A program made the position numbers and the translations under genes. This document shows, piece after piece, positions 8,501-19,794 of a stretch of DNA of 64,000 nucleotides; position 1 is the stretch's first letter; each line of letters opens with the position of its first letter. The notes beneath the pieces are model-generated. The model did no database searches, was not told the origin of the DNA, and saw nothing but the letters and a program-made list of their open reading frames with translations. Where the stretch lies: contig NW_027184083.1 in the NCBI RefSeq assembly GCF_041296385.1, positions 3,348,001 to 3,412,000 on the forward strand, in the 5' to 3' direction. Origin of the DNA: Aphelocoma coerulescens. Its lineage: Eukaryota; Chordata; Aves; Passeriformes; Corvidae.

Positions 8501-8976
8501 ATACGTCCAAGGAGTTCAGGAGCTTCCTGCAGCGATGGGGAATAGAACACAAGACTGGCATCCCCTATTCCCCGACAGGTCAAGCCATTGTAGAGAGGGC
8601 CCACCAAAACATCAAAAGAATGCTCCAGCGCCAGTGCTCCCCCAAAAAGCTAGAGTCACCTGCTGTCAGGCTCTCAAAGGCATTGTTCACCCTAAATTTC
8701 CTCGACTGTGCCTTTGAGAACCTGAACCCACCAATCGTGCGGCACTTTGGGCGGTCTCAGCAGTTGCAAATGAAAGAAAGGTCTCCGGTGATGGTTAAGG
8801 ACCCGGAGACTAGGCAGATACAAGGGCCTTATGAACTAGTTACCTGGGGGAAAGGGTACGCATGTGTATCCACCCCCGAGGGCCCTAGGTGGATCCCATC
8901 AAAGTGGGTGAAACCGTGTATCTCCCAGACCGTCAGGAAGGGAGATCAAATACCCCCCAAGACCGGGGTAGGTTAG
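5518..8976 (+). CDS. pro-pol: U1 Pro-Pol polyprotein, uninterrupted
   Basis: The frame is entered by -1 slippage and runs 1152 codons without a stop. About residues 40-140 hold a region with faint dUTPase similarity (LPRGQTVAQ). Protease has DTGA at 175-178 and LLGRDL near 240. Reverse transcriptase has LPQGMKNS from 411 and YMDD at 445-448. RNase H acidic residues are D740, E769, D789 and D854. Integrase has H876/H880/C904/C907 and the triad D933, D990, E1026 (35 residues between the last two), plus an SH3-like tail. Protease and polymerase share one frame, so a single frameshift makes both. Odd here: the near-invariant Pro after LPQGMKNS is Gln, shared with U2, U3 and U6, which may impair the enzyme. 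Confidence 0.95.
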   Translation: MNGERAPAPRCSGEDKKGTGREGEGKLRETKLSDTTLKPDLTSFSDGSFRLQLLTPFHLKTKEWHTAPVSAGGELWAEDQGPDRYVIVGNVACTPQEIEVAPGLMTSSPEGPVLLLHCVHPPLFLPRGQTVAQAIPVERPHPTVCATHVIGTEKPQVGCEINRGEEVLHLRGLLDTGADVTIIPTREWPAHWELQNVAGHVQGVGGIQLAKQSKSIVQIKGLSGQLANIRPFVLDYKEPLLGRDLMQQWGVTIDLPDPPKNFWAAATEERPTQKLNWKTDQPIWVEQWSLYGEKLKALEKLVEEQLEKGNIVESNSPWNSPVFVIKKPNKDKWRLLQDLRQINNAIEGMGSLQPGMPSPTMLPQNWNLAVIDIKDCFFQIPLHPDDAPRFAFSIPVINREAPRKRYHWKVLPQGMKNSQTICQWYVSSLLAPVCAAAKEAIIFHYMDDVLVCALDNDMLASVLDLTINALVAAGFELQEEKIQRMPPWKYLGLQITKRTIVPQKLAINTNIKTLADVHQLCGSLNWVRPWLGLSTEDLAPLFDLLKGGEELSSPRTLTPEAQTALEKVQHLMSTRQASRCRPDLPFKFIILGNLPHLHGVVFQWEDNKKKSKKDQDRRDPLLIIEWVFLSHHRSKRMTQPQELMAELIRKARIRIRELSGCDFDCIHVPIRKKMGQIPKAMLESLLQDCEALQFALEGYTGQISLHRPAHKIFNSEVQFELNIISVRSKEPLKALTVFTDASGATWKNAQTQRWETDIKEVEGSPQVAELDAVVRAFERFPEPLNLVTDSAYVAGVVSRAEHAILREVSNMALYELLSKLINLVSHREQPFYVMHVRSHTDLPGFIAEGNRRADALAAPAAMAPTPNVFEQAKISHQLFHQNTPALVRRFNLKHDQARAIVAACPECHQLALPAIGTGANPRGLNSCEVWQMDVTHVASFGRMKYVHVSVDTFSGAVFASAHTGEKASDVQKHLVQAIATLGIPKVIKTDNGPAYTSKEFRSFLQRWGIEHKTGIPYSPTGQAIVERAHQNIKRMLQRQCSPKKLESPAVRLSKALFTLNFLDCAFENLNPPIVRHFGRSQQLQMKERSPVMVKDPETRQIQGPYELVTWGKGYACVSTPEGPRWIPSKWVKPCISQTVRKGDQIPPKTGVG

Positions 8977-9062
8977 TCGTGTGCCTCTCTGAGCCCCGAG
9001 CCCCAAGTTTATCCCAGTTGTTATCCCCAGTTTCAACCTCATTTTTCTAAGTTTTGTTTTAG

Positions 9063-9365
9063 TTTGGAGACATCGGAGATGGGTCCTGTGCCGTCAGCGG
9101 ATGGGGATTATCCAGGTGGACTAGATCCATTCTCCGAACCGGACTGATCTTGTTTTTTATTCTCTTGGTTGTCATAATTATGTTCGGGCTGCTGAAAAAA
9201 CTGCTAACCAACATGATTATGAGCTCATCCTCCCCTGCAGACATCAACCAAGCAGAGCTCCCCAAAGACTTTGAACTCGAGCCTATGGCCCAGGAGATGA
9301 CATGGTTCGGGGACCTGTACCCGGACTCAGAGTACTGTCCCCAAGCCGAATTCATGTCATCTTAA
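9063..9365 (+). pseudogene. env: U1 env remnant (membrane anchor and tail)
   Basis: Same length and layout as in U0: acceptor AG just before 9063, hydrophobic segment about 9150-9200, and the Met-type tail. It is followed directly by a solo LTR insertion. Confidence 0.6.
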
Positions 9366-9370
9366 AAAAC

Positions 9371-9921
9371 TGTCCTGGGTTGAGGGGTATTCTATTACCA
9401 TCCTCATGAGCTGTTGAAATCAGGTGGGGCAGTGTTTCCTTGCCTCCTCCCCCCAGACTATCTTTCTGTTAATGGCCCATCATTGTCCTGCTGCATAACT
9501 CAGAGATAACTCCCTCCAGACTATCTTCTGTTAACGAGCCTAATCAACACTTGGCCTCATGACTCATTACCCCATTGTGAGATGCTCCACCCAGAGGGAG
9601 GAACCAAGCATCCCATCGTGGATATAACTGGGACTCTGAGCACCAAAGGGGGGCTCCACTGGATTTCCAGAGGACAGGAGCTACACAGCCACCGCTGGAT
9701 TTTCTGAGGAAGAGCAGACCCCTTCTACTACAGGATCACCACTTCAGAGGATTGCAGCCACCATTCCACCAGACTGCTACCACTACCCTGCCTAACAGGG
9801 ACTCAGGTTGTATCTTGACTCTGTCAGTGTTTTCTTTTACTTTCTTTTCCTTTTCTTTAATTTCCATTAAATTGTTATTCTGACTTGGTGCCTCTCACTG
9901 GTTTGTTTTCAAACTAGCACA
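9371..9921 (+). mobile_element. Solo ERVL-like LTR (end of U1)
   Basis: It is 551 bp, with AAAAC target duplications at 9366-9370 and 9922-9926. Insertion point and length are identical to the copy at 1954, so both descend from one insertion duplicated with the unit. Confidence 0.88.
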
Positions 9922-9940
9922 AAAACAAAAAAGGAGGAGA

Positions 9941-10559
9941 TGTGGGAGTGTGTTTGTTTAGTTCAGTCCAGGTCTCCCCTCTATGTTCCTTAAGTTTGGT
10001 GTACCCCAGTTGGCGCCCCCCGTATTTTATTAAAATCACCCTATATGACAGTTTTGTCTCCTCCCAGGACCCTGTCTGTCACTCTGGCACCCCTCCCAGG
10101 CTTCTGGAAAGTTCTAGCCAGGGGGCCAGGTGACTGGTCCTGGGAAAGAAGTCCCTCCCTTCCCCTGTTACAGTTGGTTCCCTTATGTGTCCCTCGTTGT
10201 GTTTGCCGCACCCTTCTCTTCCCTGGTTGGTTACTCTGTACTCCCCCGCCTTGTCTCCCCCCCCCCCCCCCCCCCCCCCCCCATAAAATCCCCTGCACGA
10301 GATCGGCAGGTGCGCTGAGTTGGGCACCCCCTGGTGGTTGAGGTCCCCCCCGTTCGGAGGACCAATAAACTTTCTGGATTTAACCCAACTCTGAGCCTGC
10401 CTCCTTTCCTCCACCGTCTCCCTTTATTGCCGCGGTCCCTTGGAAGGACCCACGAGCCAGACCTCTGATCCCTCCGATATCAGAGGCTGGCCCCTGCAGC
10501 CTGCTGTGTCCCGAGCTGACCGGGCTGAGAGGGAACTGTTCCTAGGGGACACAAAGGCA
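9941..10559 (+). mobile_element. LTR2, shared by U1 and U2
   Basis: The polypurine tract is at 9927-9940. The C run is 26 (10257-10282). It shares two markers with LTR1 that are absent from most later LTRs: ATTAAAATC in U3 and GTCTCCC before the U5 TTTATTG, where L3-L9 have GTCTGCC. Confidence 0.9.
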
Positions 10560-11083
10560 GCTTGGCGCCCAAGCGTGGGGCTTCCCGTTCCATCGGACCC
10601 CACGGAAGGGGCGTCCTCGGCAAAGGCAGCTTGGCGCCCGGGCATGGGGCCCCGCTTCCATCGGACCCCACGGAAGGGACTGATTGTTTCGGCAAGTGCG
10701 TCATCGGGACGTCAAGCTACCCCAGCTGCAGCACGCTCCGTTTTAGTTAGCTGCGCTCCTGGGGGTGAGGACGGTAGCTTCGCCGTGCCTGCGAAGTCGT
10801 TCTCGGCAGAGGAACCGGCCGCCTGGAGCTAACCTGGACTCCAGTCAGGTAAGTATTTTTCCCCGGGGCGGGAAAAACTTGCCTCAAAGCCGGTAAAGGC
10901 TTTCGGAGGGACCAGTGTCCCCGGCTCTTGAAGAGCCGAACGCAGGACGGTCCCCGGCTCTCGAAGAGCCGAACATAGGCTGCGCAGCCCCGGAACAAGC
11001 GCGGTTAGCTTGTCTCCGGTTGGTTTTTGGGAAAACCGGCCTTCCAGGCTTGAAGTTTAGCTCCAGACGCTGTGCTGTTGGCT
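10560..11083 (+). other. U2 5' leader
   Basis: PBS at 10563-10581 with its duplicate 69 bases on, splice donor GT at 10849, then the hairpin cluster. I found no change of note relative to U1. Confidence 0.8.
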
Positions 11084-12939
11084 ATGGGCGCTGCGCTCTC
11101 CACAGCACAGAAGGGGGTATTTCTCCAAGTTGCGGGACTCCTTGAGGGTGGGGGGATAAGTTTTTCAAAGGGATGTTTAAAACGGTTTATTCGGTGGCTG
11201 TTTCTGCACTTCCCTCAGTGCTCTCAGGATACGGTTTTGACCGTTCCCTTTTGGAATGCCGCGGGAGAAAAACTGGCGCGATCTAATTCTGCCAAAGAGA
11301 AAGATTTCTCCTTTCTGTACTTGCAAATTAGATTGGCGTTAGCTAAAAAAAGGGAGAGGGAAGGACGAACAACCCCGAATTCCCCAGTTGTTACCCCTAA
11401 CCCGTCTCCCGAACCCGTGTCCCCTCAAACGGGCATGCTGAGGAGAGCAACCCGCGATGCGCAGGGCTGCCACCGTCTCCCTGGCTCTCCTCGGGATCCC
11501 CGGAGTCCCCGCTCAGACAGTCCCGGCCAGACTGCCCGAGGCTTATCCTGTTCCCCGGCTTCCCCAGTTGTTAGACCCCGAGTTCGGTTTGGCTATCCAG
11601 AGAGTTTAGAAAATGCCCTCCCTGCCCGAGGAGGACAAGATGGCGGGCGCCACGTGGCAGAAACCCCCTCTTGCTTTTCCCCGCGCTTTTCCACCCGAAA
11701 TCCCTTTCTCCCGAGTCCCAACCCCTTTCTCCCCGACCCCTCCTACTCCCAAGCTGGTTCCACACCTCTTACCCCTCCTACCTGTCACCAGTGCGCGCCC
11801 CCGTGCTCCGCCCCCAGAAATCGCGGTTCCATGCCCGGCTGCCACTCACTTCCTGCTTCCGGTTCCCACGCCTGTCCTTCCGGTTCCCACGGTGTCTGGC
11901 CGGAAGGGGGGGGGGGCCCGAGGACCGGAACCCGGAACTGGATCCCATTCCCTCGGCCGCTCCGGTTTTTTATCAGAGGTCCCGGAGAGGAGGAACAACC
12001 CATGTCAGCTGGGAACCACTCTCACACCAAACAATAAAGGAACTCTGCAAGGCACAGAAGGAGTTTGGGAGAGAAAGCGAATATTTTCGTGGCCTCTTAA
12101 AGGCAAGTCTCTCCGGAGCAGTAATGACACCTTTCGATCTGCGTCAGCTTTTCTCATGCCTTCTTTCCTCGGCAGAGTTTCTGCTCTGGAAGGCAGCGTG
12201 GGAAAGGGAGCTCCGCAGACTCCTTCCAGCGCTCTTGCAAGGTTCTGATACGGCCGTTGATGCCGACAATAAGGAATTCACATTGGACCATCTAAGCGGC
12301 GAAGCAGATTGGGCTTTGGCGCCGAAGCAAGCTCAAGGCTTGCCTTTGGAGGTTCTGCAACAGGTCAAGGAAGCGGCCAGTAAGGCATTCCTTGGTCTGA
12401 GGCCTGATGTGCCCATAGAATCCTACTCGCAGGTCCAGCAGCAACCCACTGAGTCATTCCTAAAGTTTGTGGAGAGACTAACCCGAGCTGTAGAGTTGCA
12501 GGTCAAGCAGCCGGCGGCCAGGGAAGAGGTCATCGCAGAGATGGCTATGGTGAATGCCAACCCTCAATGCAAGGCAGCCATCCTGAGCCTCCCCCTGGAC
12601 CCCCCGCCAACCATACAGGATATGTTGGAAGTTTGTGCTGCGAAGGCACCACACCTGCAACCTACCAGCTCAGAGAGACAGCGGCCCAGAGGAACGGCCT
12701 CAGTGGGAACAGCAACGCATCGCCCTGCAGCGGACCAGAGGAGGACCACGGGCCTGAACACCAAACCACCTCCAACTGCAAACGGCCGAAAGCGAGCCCC
12801 GCCGGCCAGGAACACCTGCTTCCTATGTGACCGGCCTGGACATTGGACAAGGGACTGCCCGCTCAAGTGGCAGTTCCAGCAATTTAAAAAGGAACATGAA
12901 CCTGGGGGACAGGAGGGCCAACTGCAACAAAAAAACTGA
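11084..12939 (+). pseudogene. gag: U2 gag, frameshifted at a G11 run
   Basis: Eleven Gs (11906-11916) move the matrix frame to a stop at 12037, about 40 codons past the run. Capsid and nucleocapsid are open in the next frame to 12939. A Pro-to-Ser change (CHSLPAS) in the linker is private to this unit. Confidence 0.85.
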
Positions 12940-15900
12940 ATGGGGAGCGCGCGCCCGCCCCGCGTTGTAGTGGTGAAGACAAAAAAGGGACGGGACGCGA
13001 GGGGGAGGGGAAACTTAGAGAGACCAAACTATCAGACACGACTTTAAAACCGGACTTGACTTCCTTTTCTGATGGTTCTTTCAGGTTGCAGCTGTTGACA
13101 CCGTTCCACCTAAAGACCAAAGAGTGGCATACCGCACCGGTAAGCGCTGGTGGTGAGCTGTGGGCAGAAGACCAAGGCCCTGACAGATATGTCATTGTCG
13201 GAAATGTTGCCTGCACACCACAAGAGATCGAAGTCGCTCCGGGACTAATGACATCCAGTCCCGAAGGACCTGTTCTCTTGCTGCACTGTGTCCACCCACC
13301 TCTTTTCCTGCCCAGAGGGCAGACAGTCGCCCAGGCTATCCCTGTAGAAAGGCCACACCCAACAGTGTGTGCCACACATGTCATAGGGACAGAGAAGCCT
13401 CAGGTAGGCTGCGAGATCAACAGAGGGGAGGAAGTCCTACACCTCAGAGGGCTTCTGGACACAGGGGCAGATGTGACGATCATTCCCACACGAGAATGGC
13501 CGGCACATTGGGAATTGCAGAACGTGGCTGGACACGTGCAAGGTGTTGGGGGCATTCAATTGGCCAAACAGTCAAAGAGCATCGTGCAAATCAAGGGACT
13601 GAGCGGACAATTGGCAAACATACGTCCGTTCGTATTAGACTACAAGGAACCCCTCTTGGGGAGAGACCTCATGCAGCAGTGGGGAGTCACAATTGACCTA
13701 CCTGACCCCCCGAAAAATTTTTGGGCTGCGGCCACTGAAGAGCGCCCTACTCAAAAACTAAATTGGAAAACTGATCAGCCCATTTGGGTAGAGCAGTGGT
13801 CGCTCTATGGTGAGAAGTTGAAGGCGCTCGAGAAGCTCGTGGAGGAGCAACTTGAAAAGGGGAATATCGTGGAATCCAACAGCCCGTGGAATTCCCCTGT
13901 CTTTGTTATCAAAAAGCCTAACAAAGACAAATGGCGGCTCCTCCAGGACCTTCGTCAAATTAACAATGCTATTGAGGGCATGGGCTCTCTCCAACCAGGG
14001 ATGCCATCCCCAACGATGCTCCCTCAAAATTGGAATCTGGCAGTAATTGACATTAAAGACTGCTTTTTCCAAATTCCCCTGCACCCTGACGATGCCCCGC
14101 GTTTTGCCTTCTCGATTCCTGTTATCAATCGAGAAGCCCCAAGGAAAAGATACCATTGGAAGGTGTTGCCACAGGGTATGAAGAACAGCCAGACCATCTG
14201 CCAATGGTATGTCTCTTCCTTGCTTGCCCCAGTTTGCGCAGCAGCAAAAGAGGCCATCATCTTCCATTATATGGATGATGTCCTCGTGTGTGCCCTCGAC
14301 AATGACATGCTTGCCAGTGTGCTCGACCTGACAATCAATGCATTGGTTGCTGCAGGGTTCGAGCTCCAAGAGGAAAAGATTCAACGGATGCCACCTTGGA
14401 AGTACCTGGGCCTACAAATTACAAAGCGGACCATTGTGCCGCAAAAATTGGCTATCAATACCAACATCAAGACTCTGGCAGATGTCCACCAGCTGTGTGG
14501 GTCTTTAAATTGGGTGAGGCCGTGGCTGGGTCTGTCCACCGAAGACCTAGCCCCCCTTTTTGATTTACTAAAAGGGGGAGAGGAGCTTAGTTCTCCCCGG
14601 ACACTCACCCCAGAGGCGCAAACAGCTCTGGAGAAGGTGCAACATCTAATGTCCACCAGGCAGGCAAGCAGGTGTAGGCCTGACTTGCCATTCAAATTCA
14701 TCATCCTGGGTAATCTGCCACACTTGCACGGGGTTGTCTTCCAATGGGAAGACAACAAAAAGAAGAGCAAAAAGGACCAGGACCGGAGGGATCCCCTCTT
14801 AATTATAGAGTGGGTATTTCTCAGTCACCATCGGTCCAAGAGGATGACACAGCCACAAGAGCTGATGGCTGAACTGATCCGGAAGGCTAGGATCCGGATC
14901 AGAGAGTTATCAGGATGTGACTTCGACTGCATCCACGTGCCAATTAGGAAAAAAATGGGCCAAATTCCTAAGGCGATGTTGGAGAGTCTGCTTCAAGATT
15001 GTGAAGCATTGCAGTTTGCTCTGGAGGGCTACACAGGCCAAATTTCTTTGCATAGGCCAGCCCACAAAATATTCAATTCGGAAGTTCAATTCGAATTAAA
15101 TATAATAAGTGTTCGGAGCAAGGAACCTCTAAAGGCCTTGACAGTTTTTACTGACGCGTCCGGGGCGACTTGGAAAAACGCCCAAACTCAGCGGTGGGAG
15201 ACTGACATCAAAGAGGTAGAAGGATCGCCTCAGGTTGCTGAGTTGGACGCAGTCGTCAGGGCTTTCGAAAGGTTCCCCGAACCCCTAAATTTGGTAACAG
15301 ACTCTGCATATGTTGCAGGGGTAGTCTCCAGAGCCGAGCACGCCATTTTGCGTGAAGTCTCCAACATGGCTTTGTATGAGTTGCTCTCAAAGTTAATAAA
15401 TCTGGTCTCCCACCGAGAGCAACCATTTTACGTGATGCACGTCAGGTCACACACGGACCTGCCCGGGTTCATCGCAGAAGGCAACAGGAGGGCAGATGCC
15501 CTCGCTGCGCCAGCTGCGATGGCCCCGACTCCAAACGTGTTTGAGCAGGCCAAAATCAGCCATCAGCTGTTCCATCAGAACACTCCTGCCCTAGTTCGTC
15601 GATTCAATCTAAAGCACGACCAGGCCAGGGCGATTGTGGCTGCATGTCCAGAATGCCACCAGCTAGCCCTTCCTGCCATTGGTACTGGCGCAAACCCCCG
15701 TGGACTTAACAGCTGCGAAGTGTGGCAGATGGACGTGACACATGTTGCTTCATTCGGCAGAATGAAGTACGTACATGTGTCGGTTGATACCTTCTCGGGA
15801 GCAGTTTTTGCCTCTGCCCACACAGGGGAAAAGGCTAGCGATGTCCAAAAGCACTTAGTGCAGGCAATCGCTACCCTGGGCATCCCCAAAGTCATCAAAA

Positions 15901-16394
15901 CGGACAATGGCCCAGCGTATACGTCCAAGGAGTTCAGGAGCTTCCTGCAGCGATGGGGAATAGAACACAAGACTGGCATCCCCTATTCCCCGACAGGTCA
16001 AGCCATTGTAGAGAGGGCCCACCAAAACATCAAAAGAATGCTCCAGCGCCAGTGCTCCCCCAAAAAGCTAGAGTCACCTGCTGTCAGGCTCTCAAAGGCA
16101 TTGTTCACCCTAAATTTCCTCGACTGTGCCTTTGAGAACCTGAACCCACCAATCGTGCGGCACTTTGGGCGGTCTCAGCAGTTGCAAATGAAAGAAAGGT
16201 CTCCGGTGATGGTTAAGGACCCGGAGACTAGGCAGATACAAGGGCCTTATGAACTAGTTACCTGGGGGAAAGGGTACGCATGTGTATCCACCCCCGAGGG
16301 CCCTAGGTGGATCCCATCAAAGTGGGTGAAACCGTGTATCTCCCAGACCGTCAGGAAGGGAGATCAAATACCCCCCAAGACCGGGGTAGGTTAG
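12936..16394 (+). CDS. pro-pol: U2 Pro-Pol polyprotein, uninterrupted
   Basis: The slippery heptamer is at 12930-12936. By eye the protein is identical to that of U1, including Gln after LPQGMKNS, the APVC and VCAL variants and ETRQIQ, so U1 and U2 are recent copies of each other. All protease, RT, RNase H and integrase catalytic residues are present. Confidence 0.95.
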   Translation: MNGERAPAPRCSGEDKKGTGREGEGKLRETKLSDTTLKPDLTSFSDGSFRLQLLTPFHLKTKEWHTAPVSAGGELWAEDQGPDRYVIVGNVACTPQEIEVAPGLMTSSPEGPVLLLHCVHPPLFLPRGQTVAQAIPVERPHPTVCATHVIGTEKPQVGCEINRGEEVLHLRGLLDTGADVTIIPTREWPAHWELQNVAGHVQGVGGIQLAKQSKSIVQIKGLSGQLANIRPFVLDYKEPLLGRDLMQQWGVTIDLPDPPKNFWAAATEERPTQKLNWKTDQPIWVEQWSLYGEKLKALEKLVEEQLEKGNIVESNSPWNSPVFVIKKPNKDKWRLLQDLRQINNAIEGMGSLQPGMPSPTMLPQNWNLAVIDIKDCFFQIPLHPDDAPRFAFSIPVINREAPRKRYHWKVLPQGMKNSQTICQWYVSSLLAPVCAAAKEAIIFHYMDDVLVCALDNDMLASVLDLTINALVAAGFELQEEKIQRMPPWKYLGLQITKRTIVPQKLAINTNIKTLADVHQLCGSLNWVRPWLGLSTEDLAPLFDLLKGGEELSSPRTLTPEAQTALEKVQHLMSTRQASRCRPDLPFKFIILGNLPHLHGVVFQWEDNKKKSKKDQDRRDPLLIIEWVFLSHHRSKRMTQPQELMAELIRKARIRIRELSGCDFDCIHVPIRKKMGQIPKAMLESLLQDCEALQFALEGYTGQISLHRPAHKIFNSEVQFELNIISVRSKEPLKALTVFTDASGATWKNAQTQRWETDIKEVEGSPQVAELDAVVRAFERFPEPLNLVTDSAYVAGVVSRAEHAILREVSNMALYELLSKLINLVSHREQPFYVMHVRSHTDLPGFIAEGNRRADALAAPAAMAPTPNVFEQAKISHQLFHQNTPALVRRFNLKHDQARAIVAACPECHQLALPAIGTGANPRGLNSCEVWQMDVTHVASFGRMKYVHVSVDTFSGAVFASAHTGEKASDVQKHLVQAIATLGIPKVIKTDNGPAYTSKEFRSFLQRWGIEHKTGIPYSPTGQAIVERAHQNIKRMLQRQCSPKKLESPAVRLSKALFTLNFLDCAFENLNPPIVRHFGRSQQLQMKERSPVMVKDPETRQIQGPYELVTWGKGYACVSTPEGPRWIPSKWVKPCISQTVRKGDQIPPKTGVG

Positions 16395-16480
16395 TCGTGT
16401 GCCTCTCTGAGCCCCGAGCCCCAAGTTTATCCCAGTTGTTATCCCCAGTTTCAACCTCATTTTTCTAAGTTTTGTTTTAG

Positions 16481-16783
16481 TTTGGAGACATCGGAGATGG
16501 GTCCTGTGCCGTCAGCGGATGGGGATTATCCAGGTGGACTAGATCCATTCTCCGAACCGGACTGATCTTGTTTTTTATTCTCTTGGTTGTCATAATTATG
16601 TTCGGGCTGCTGAAAAAACTGCTAACCAACACGATTATGAGCTCATCCTCCCCTGCAGACATCAACCAAGCAGAGCTTCCCAAAGACTTTGAACTCGAGC
16701 CTATGGCCCAGGAGATGACATGGTTCGGGGACCTGTACCCGGACTCAGAGTACTGTCCCCAAGCCGAATTCATGTCATCTTAA
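16481..16783 (+). pseudogene. env: U2 env remnant (membrane anchor and tail)
   Basis: The tail carries the Thr variant (NTIMSS), which results from C in place of T at a CpG. No solo LTR follows: the empty target TTAAAAAACAAAAAAGG is seen at 16780-16796. Confidence 0.6.
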
Positions 16784-16802
16784 AAAACAAAAAAGGAGGA
16801 GA

Positions 16803-17414
16803 TGTGGGAGTGTGTTTGTTTAGTTCAGTCCAGGTCTCCCCTCTATGTTCCTTAAGTTTGGTGTACCCCAGTTGGCGCCCCCCGTATTTTATTAAAGTCA
16901 CCCTATATGACAGTTTTGTCTCCTCCCAGGACCCTGTCTGTCACTCTGGCACCCCTCCCAGGCTTCTGGAAAGTTCTAGCCAGGGGACCAGGTGACTGGT
17001 CCTGGGAAAGAAGTCCCTCCCTTCCCCTGTTACAGTTGGTTCCCTTATGTGTCCCTCGTTGTGTTTGCCGCACCCTTCTCTTCCCTGGTTGGTTACTCTG
17101 TACTCCCCCGCCTTGTCTCCCCCCCCCCCCCCCCCCCATAAAATCCCCTGCACGAGATCGGCAGGTGCGCTGAGTTGGGCACCCCCTGGTGGTTGAGGTC
17201 CCCCCCGTTCGGAGGACCAATAAACTTTCTGGATTTAACCCAACTCTGAGCCTGCCTCCTTTCCTCCACCGTCTGCCTTTATTGCCGCGGTCCCTTGGAA
17301 GGACCCACGAGCCAGACCTCTGATCCCTCCGATATCAGAGGCTGGCCCCTGCAGCCTGCTGTGTCCCGAGCTGACCGGGCTGAGAGGGAACTGTTCCTAG
17401 GGGACACAAAGGCA
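16803..17414 (+). mobile_element. LTR3, shared by U2 and U3
   Basis: Polypurine tract at 16789-16802. This is the shortest C run of the array, 19 (17119-17137), which accounts for the 612-bp length. It carries ATTAAAGTC and GTCTGCC markers and a CAGGGGACC variant shared with LTR4. Confidence 0.9.
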
Positions 17415-17938
17415 GCTTGGCGCCCAAGCGTGGGGCTTCCCGTTCCATCGGACCCCACGGAAGGGGCGTCCTCGGCAAAGGCAGCTTGGCGCCCGGGCAT
17501 GGGGCCCCGCTTCCGTCGGACCCCACGGAAGGGACTGATTGTTTCGGCAAGTGCGTCATCGGGACGTCAAGCTACCCCAGCTGCAGCACGCTCCGTTTTA
17601 GTTAGCTGCGCTCCTGGGGGTGAGGACGGTAGCTTCGCCGTGCCTGCGAAGTCGTTCTCGGCAGAGGAACCGGCCGCCTGGAGCTAACCTGGACTCCAGT
17701 CAGGTAAGTATTTTTCCCCGGGGCGGGAAAAACTTGCCTCAAAGCCGGTAAAGGCTTTCGGAGGGACCAGTGTCCCCGGCTCTTGAAGAGCCGAACGCAG
17801 GACGGTCCCCGGCTCTCGAAGAGCCGAACATAGGCTGCGCAGCCCCGGAACAAGCGCGGTTAGCTTGTCTCCGGTTGGTTTTTGGGAAAACCGGCCTTCC
17901 AGGCTTGAAGTTTAGCTCCAGACGCTGTGCTGTTGGCT
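17415..17938 (+). other. U3 5' leader
   Basis: PBS at 17418-17436, donor GT at 17704, hairpins as in U1. The uORF carries a His-to-Arg change (CGCTTCCGTCGG) shared with U4-U6. Confidence 0.8.
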
Positions 17939-19794
17939 ATGGGCGCTGCGCTCTCCACAGCACAGAAGGGGGTATTTCTCCAAGTTGCGGGACTCCTTGA
18001 GGGTGGGGGGATAAGTTTTTCAAAGGGATGTTTAAAACGGTTTATTCGGTGGCTGTTTCTGCACTTCCCTCAGTGCTCTCAGGATACGGTTTTGACCGTT
18101 CCCTTTTGGAATGCCGCGGGAGAAAAACTGGCGCGATCTAATTCTGCCAAAGAGAAAGATTTCTCCTTTCTGTACTTGCAAATTAGATTGGCGTTAGCTA
18201 AAAAAAGGGAGAGGGAAGGACGAACAACCCCGAATTCCCCAGTTGTTACCCCTAACCCGTCTCCCGAACCCGTGTCCCCTCAAACGGGCATGCTGAGGAG
18301 AGCAACCCGCGATGCGCAGGGCTGCCACCGTCTCCCTGGCTCTCCTCGGGATCCCCGGAGTCCCCGCTCAGACAGTCCCGGCCAGACTGCCCGAGGCTTA
18401 TCCTGTTCCCCGGCTTCCCCAGTTGTTAGACCCCGAGTTCGGTTTGGCTATCCAGAGAGTTTAGAAAATGCCCTCCCTGCCCGAGGAGGACAAGATGGCG
18501 GGCGCCACGTGGCAGAAACCCCCTCTTGCTTTTCCCCGCGCTTTTCCACCCGAAATCCCTTTCTCCCGAGTCCCAACCCCTTTCTCCCCGACCCCTCCTA
18601 CTCCCAAGCTGGTTCCACACCTCTTACCCCTCCTACCTGTCACCAGTGCGCGCCCCCGTGCTCCGCCCCCAGAAATCGCGGTTCCATGCCCGGCTGCCAC
18701 CCACTTCCTGCTTCCGGTTCCCACGCCTGTCCTTCCGGTTCCCACGGTGTCTGGCCGGAAGGGGGGGGGGGCCCGAGGACCGGAACCCGGAACTGGATCC
18801 CATTCCCTCGGCCGCTCCGGTTTTTTATCAGAGGTCCCGGAGAGGAGGAACAACCCATGTCAGCTGGGAACCACTCTCACACCAAACAATAAAGGAACTC
18901 TGCAAGGCACAGAAGGAGTTTGGGAGAGAAAGCGAATATTTTCGTGGCCTCTTAAAGGCAAGTCTCTCCGGAGCAGTAATGACACCTTTCGATCTGCGTC
19001 AGCTTTTCTCATGCCTTCTTTCCTCGGCAGAGTTTCTGCTCTGGAAGGCAGCGTGGGAAAGGGAGCTCCGCAGACTCCTTCCAGCGCTCTTGCAAGGTTC
19101 TGATACGGCCGTTGATGCCGACAATAAGGAATTCACATTGGACCATCTAAGCGGCGAAGCAGATTGGGCTTTGGCGCCGAAGCAAGCTCAAGGCTTGCCT
19201 TTGGAGGTTCTGCAACAGGTCAAGGAAGCGGCCAGTAAGGCATTCCTTGGTCTGAGGCCTGATGTGCCCATAGAATCCTACTCGCAGGTCCAGCAGCAAC
19301 CCACTGAGTCATTCCTAAAGTTTGTGGAGAGACTAACCCGAGCTGTAGAGTTGCAGGTCAAGCAGCCGGCGGCCAGGGAAGAGGTCATCGCAGAGATGGC
19401 TATGGTGAATGCCAACCCTCAATGCAAGGCAGCCATCCTGAGCCTCCCCCTGGACCCCCCGCCAACCATACAGGATATGTTGGAAGTTTGTGCTGCGAAG
19501 GCACCACACCTGCAACCTACCAGCTCAGAGAGACAGCGGCCCAGAGGAATGGCCTCAGTGGGAACAGCAACGCATCGCCCTGCAGCGGACCAGAGGAGGA
19601 CCACGGGCCTGAACACCAAACCACCTCCAACTGCCAACGGCCGAAAGCGAGCCCCGCCGGCCAGGAACACCTGCTTCCTATGTGACCGGCCTGGACATTG
19701 GACAAGGGACTGCCCGCTCAAGTGGCAGTTCCAGCAATTTAAAAAGGAACATGAACCTGGGGGACAGGAGGGCCAACTGCAACAAAAAAACTGA
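17939..19794 (+). pseudogene. gag: U3 gag, frameshifted at a G11 run
   Basis: The run is 18761-18771. The matrix frame ends at 18892 and the capsid-nucleocapsid frame at 19794. A Thr-to-Met change (RGMASVG) between capsid and nucleocapsid is private to this unit. Confidence 0.85.

Noticed and set aside
5638..8976. TTG at 5638 as the Pro-Pol start
   Set aside because: The frame is open back to the slippery heptamer at 5512-5518, so entry by -1 frameshift is the better explanation.
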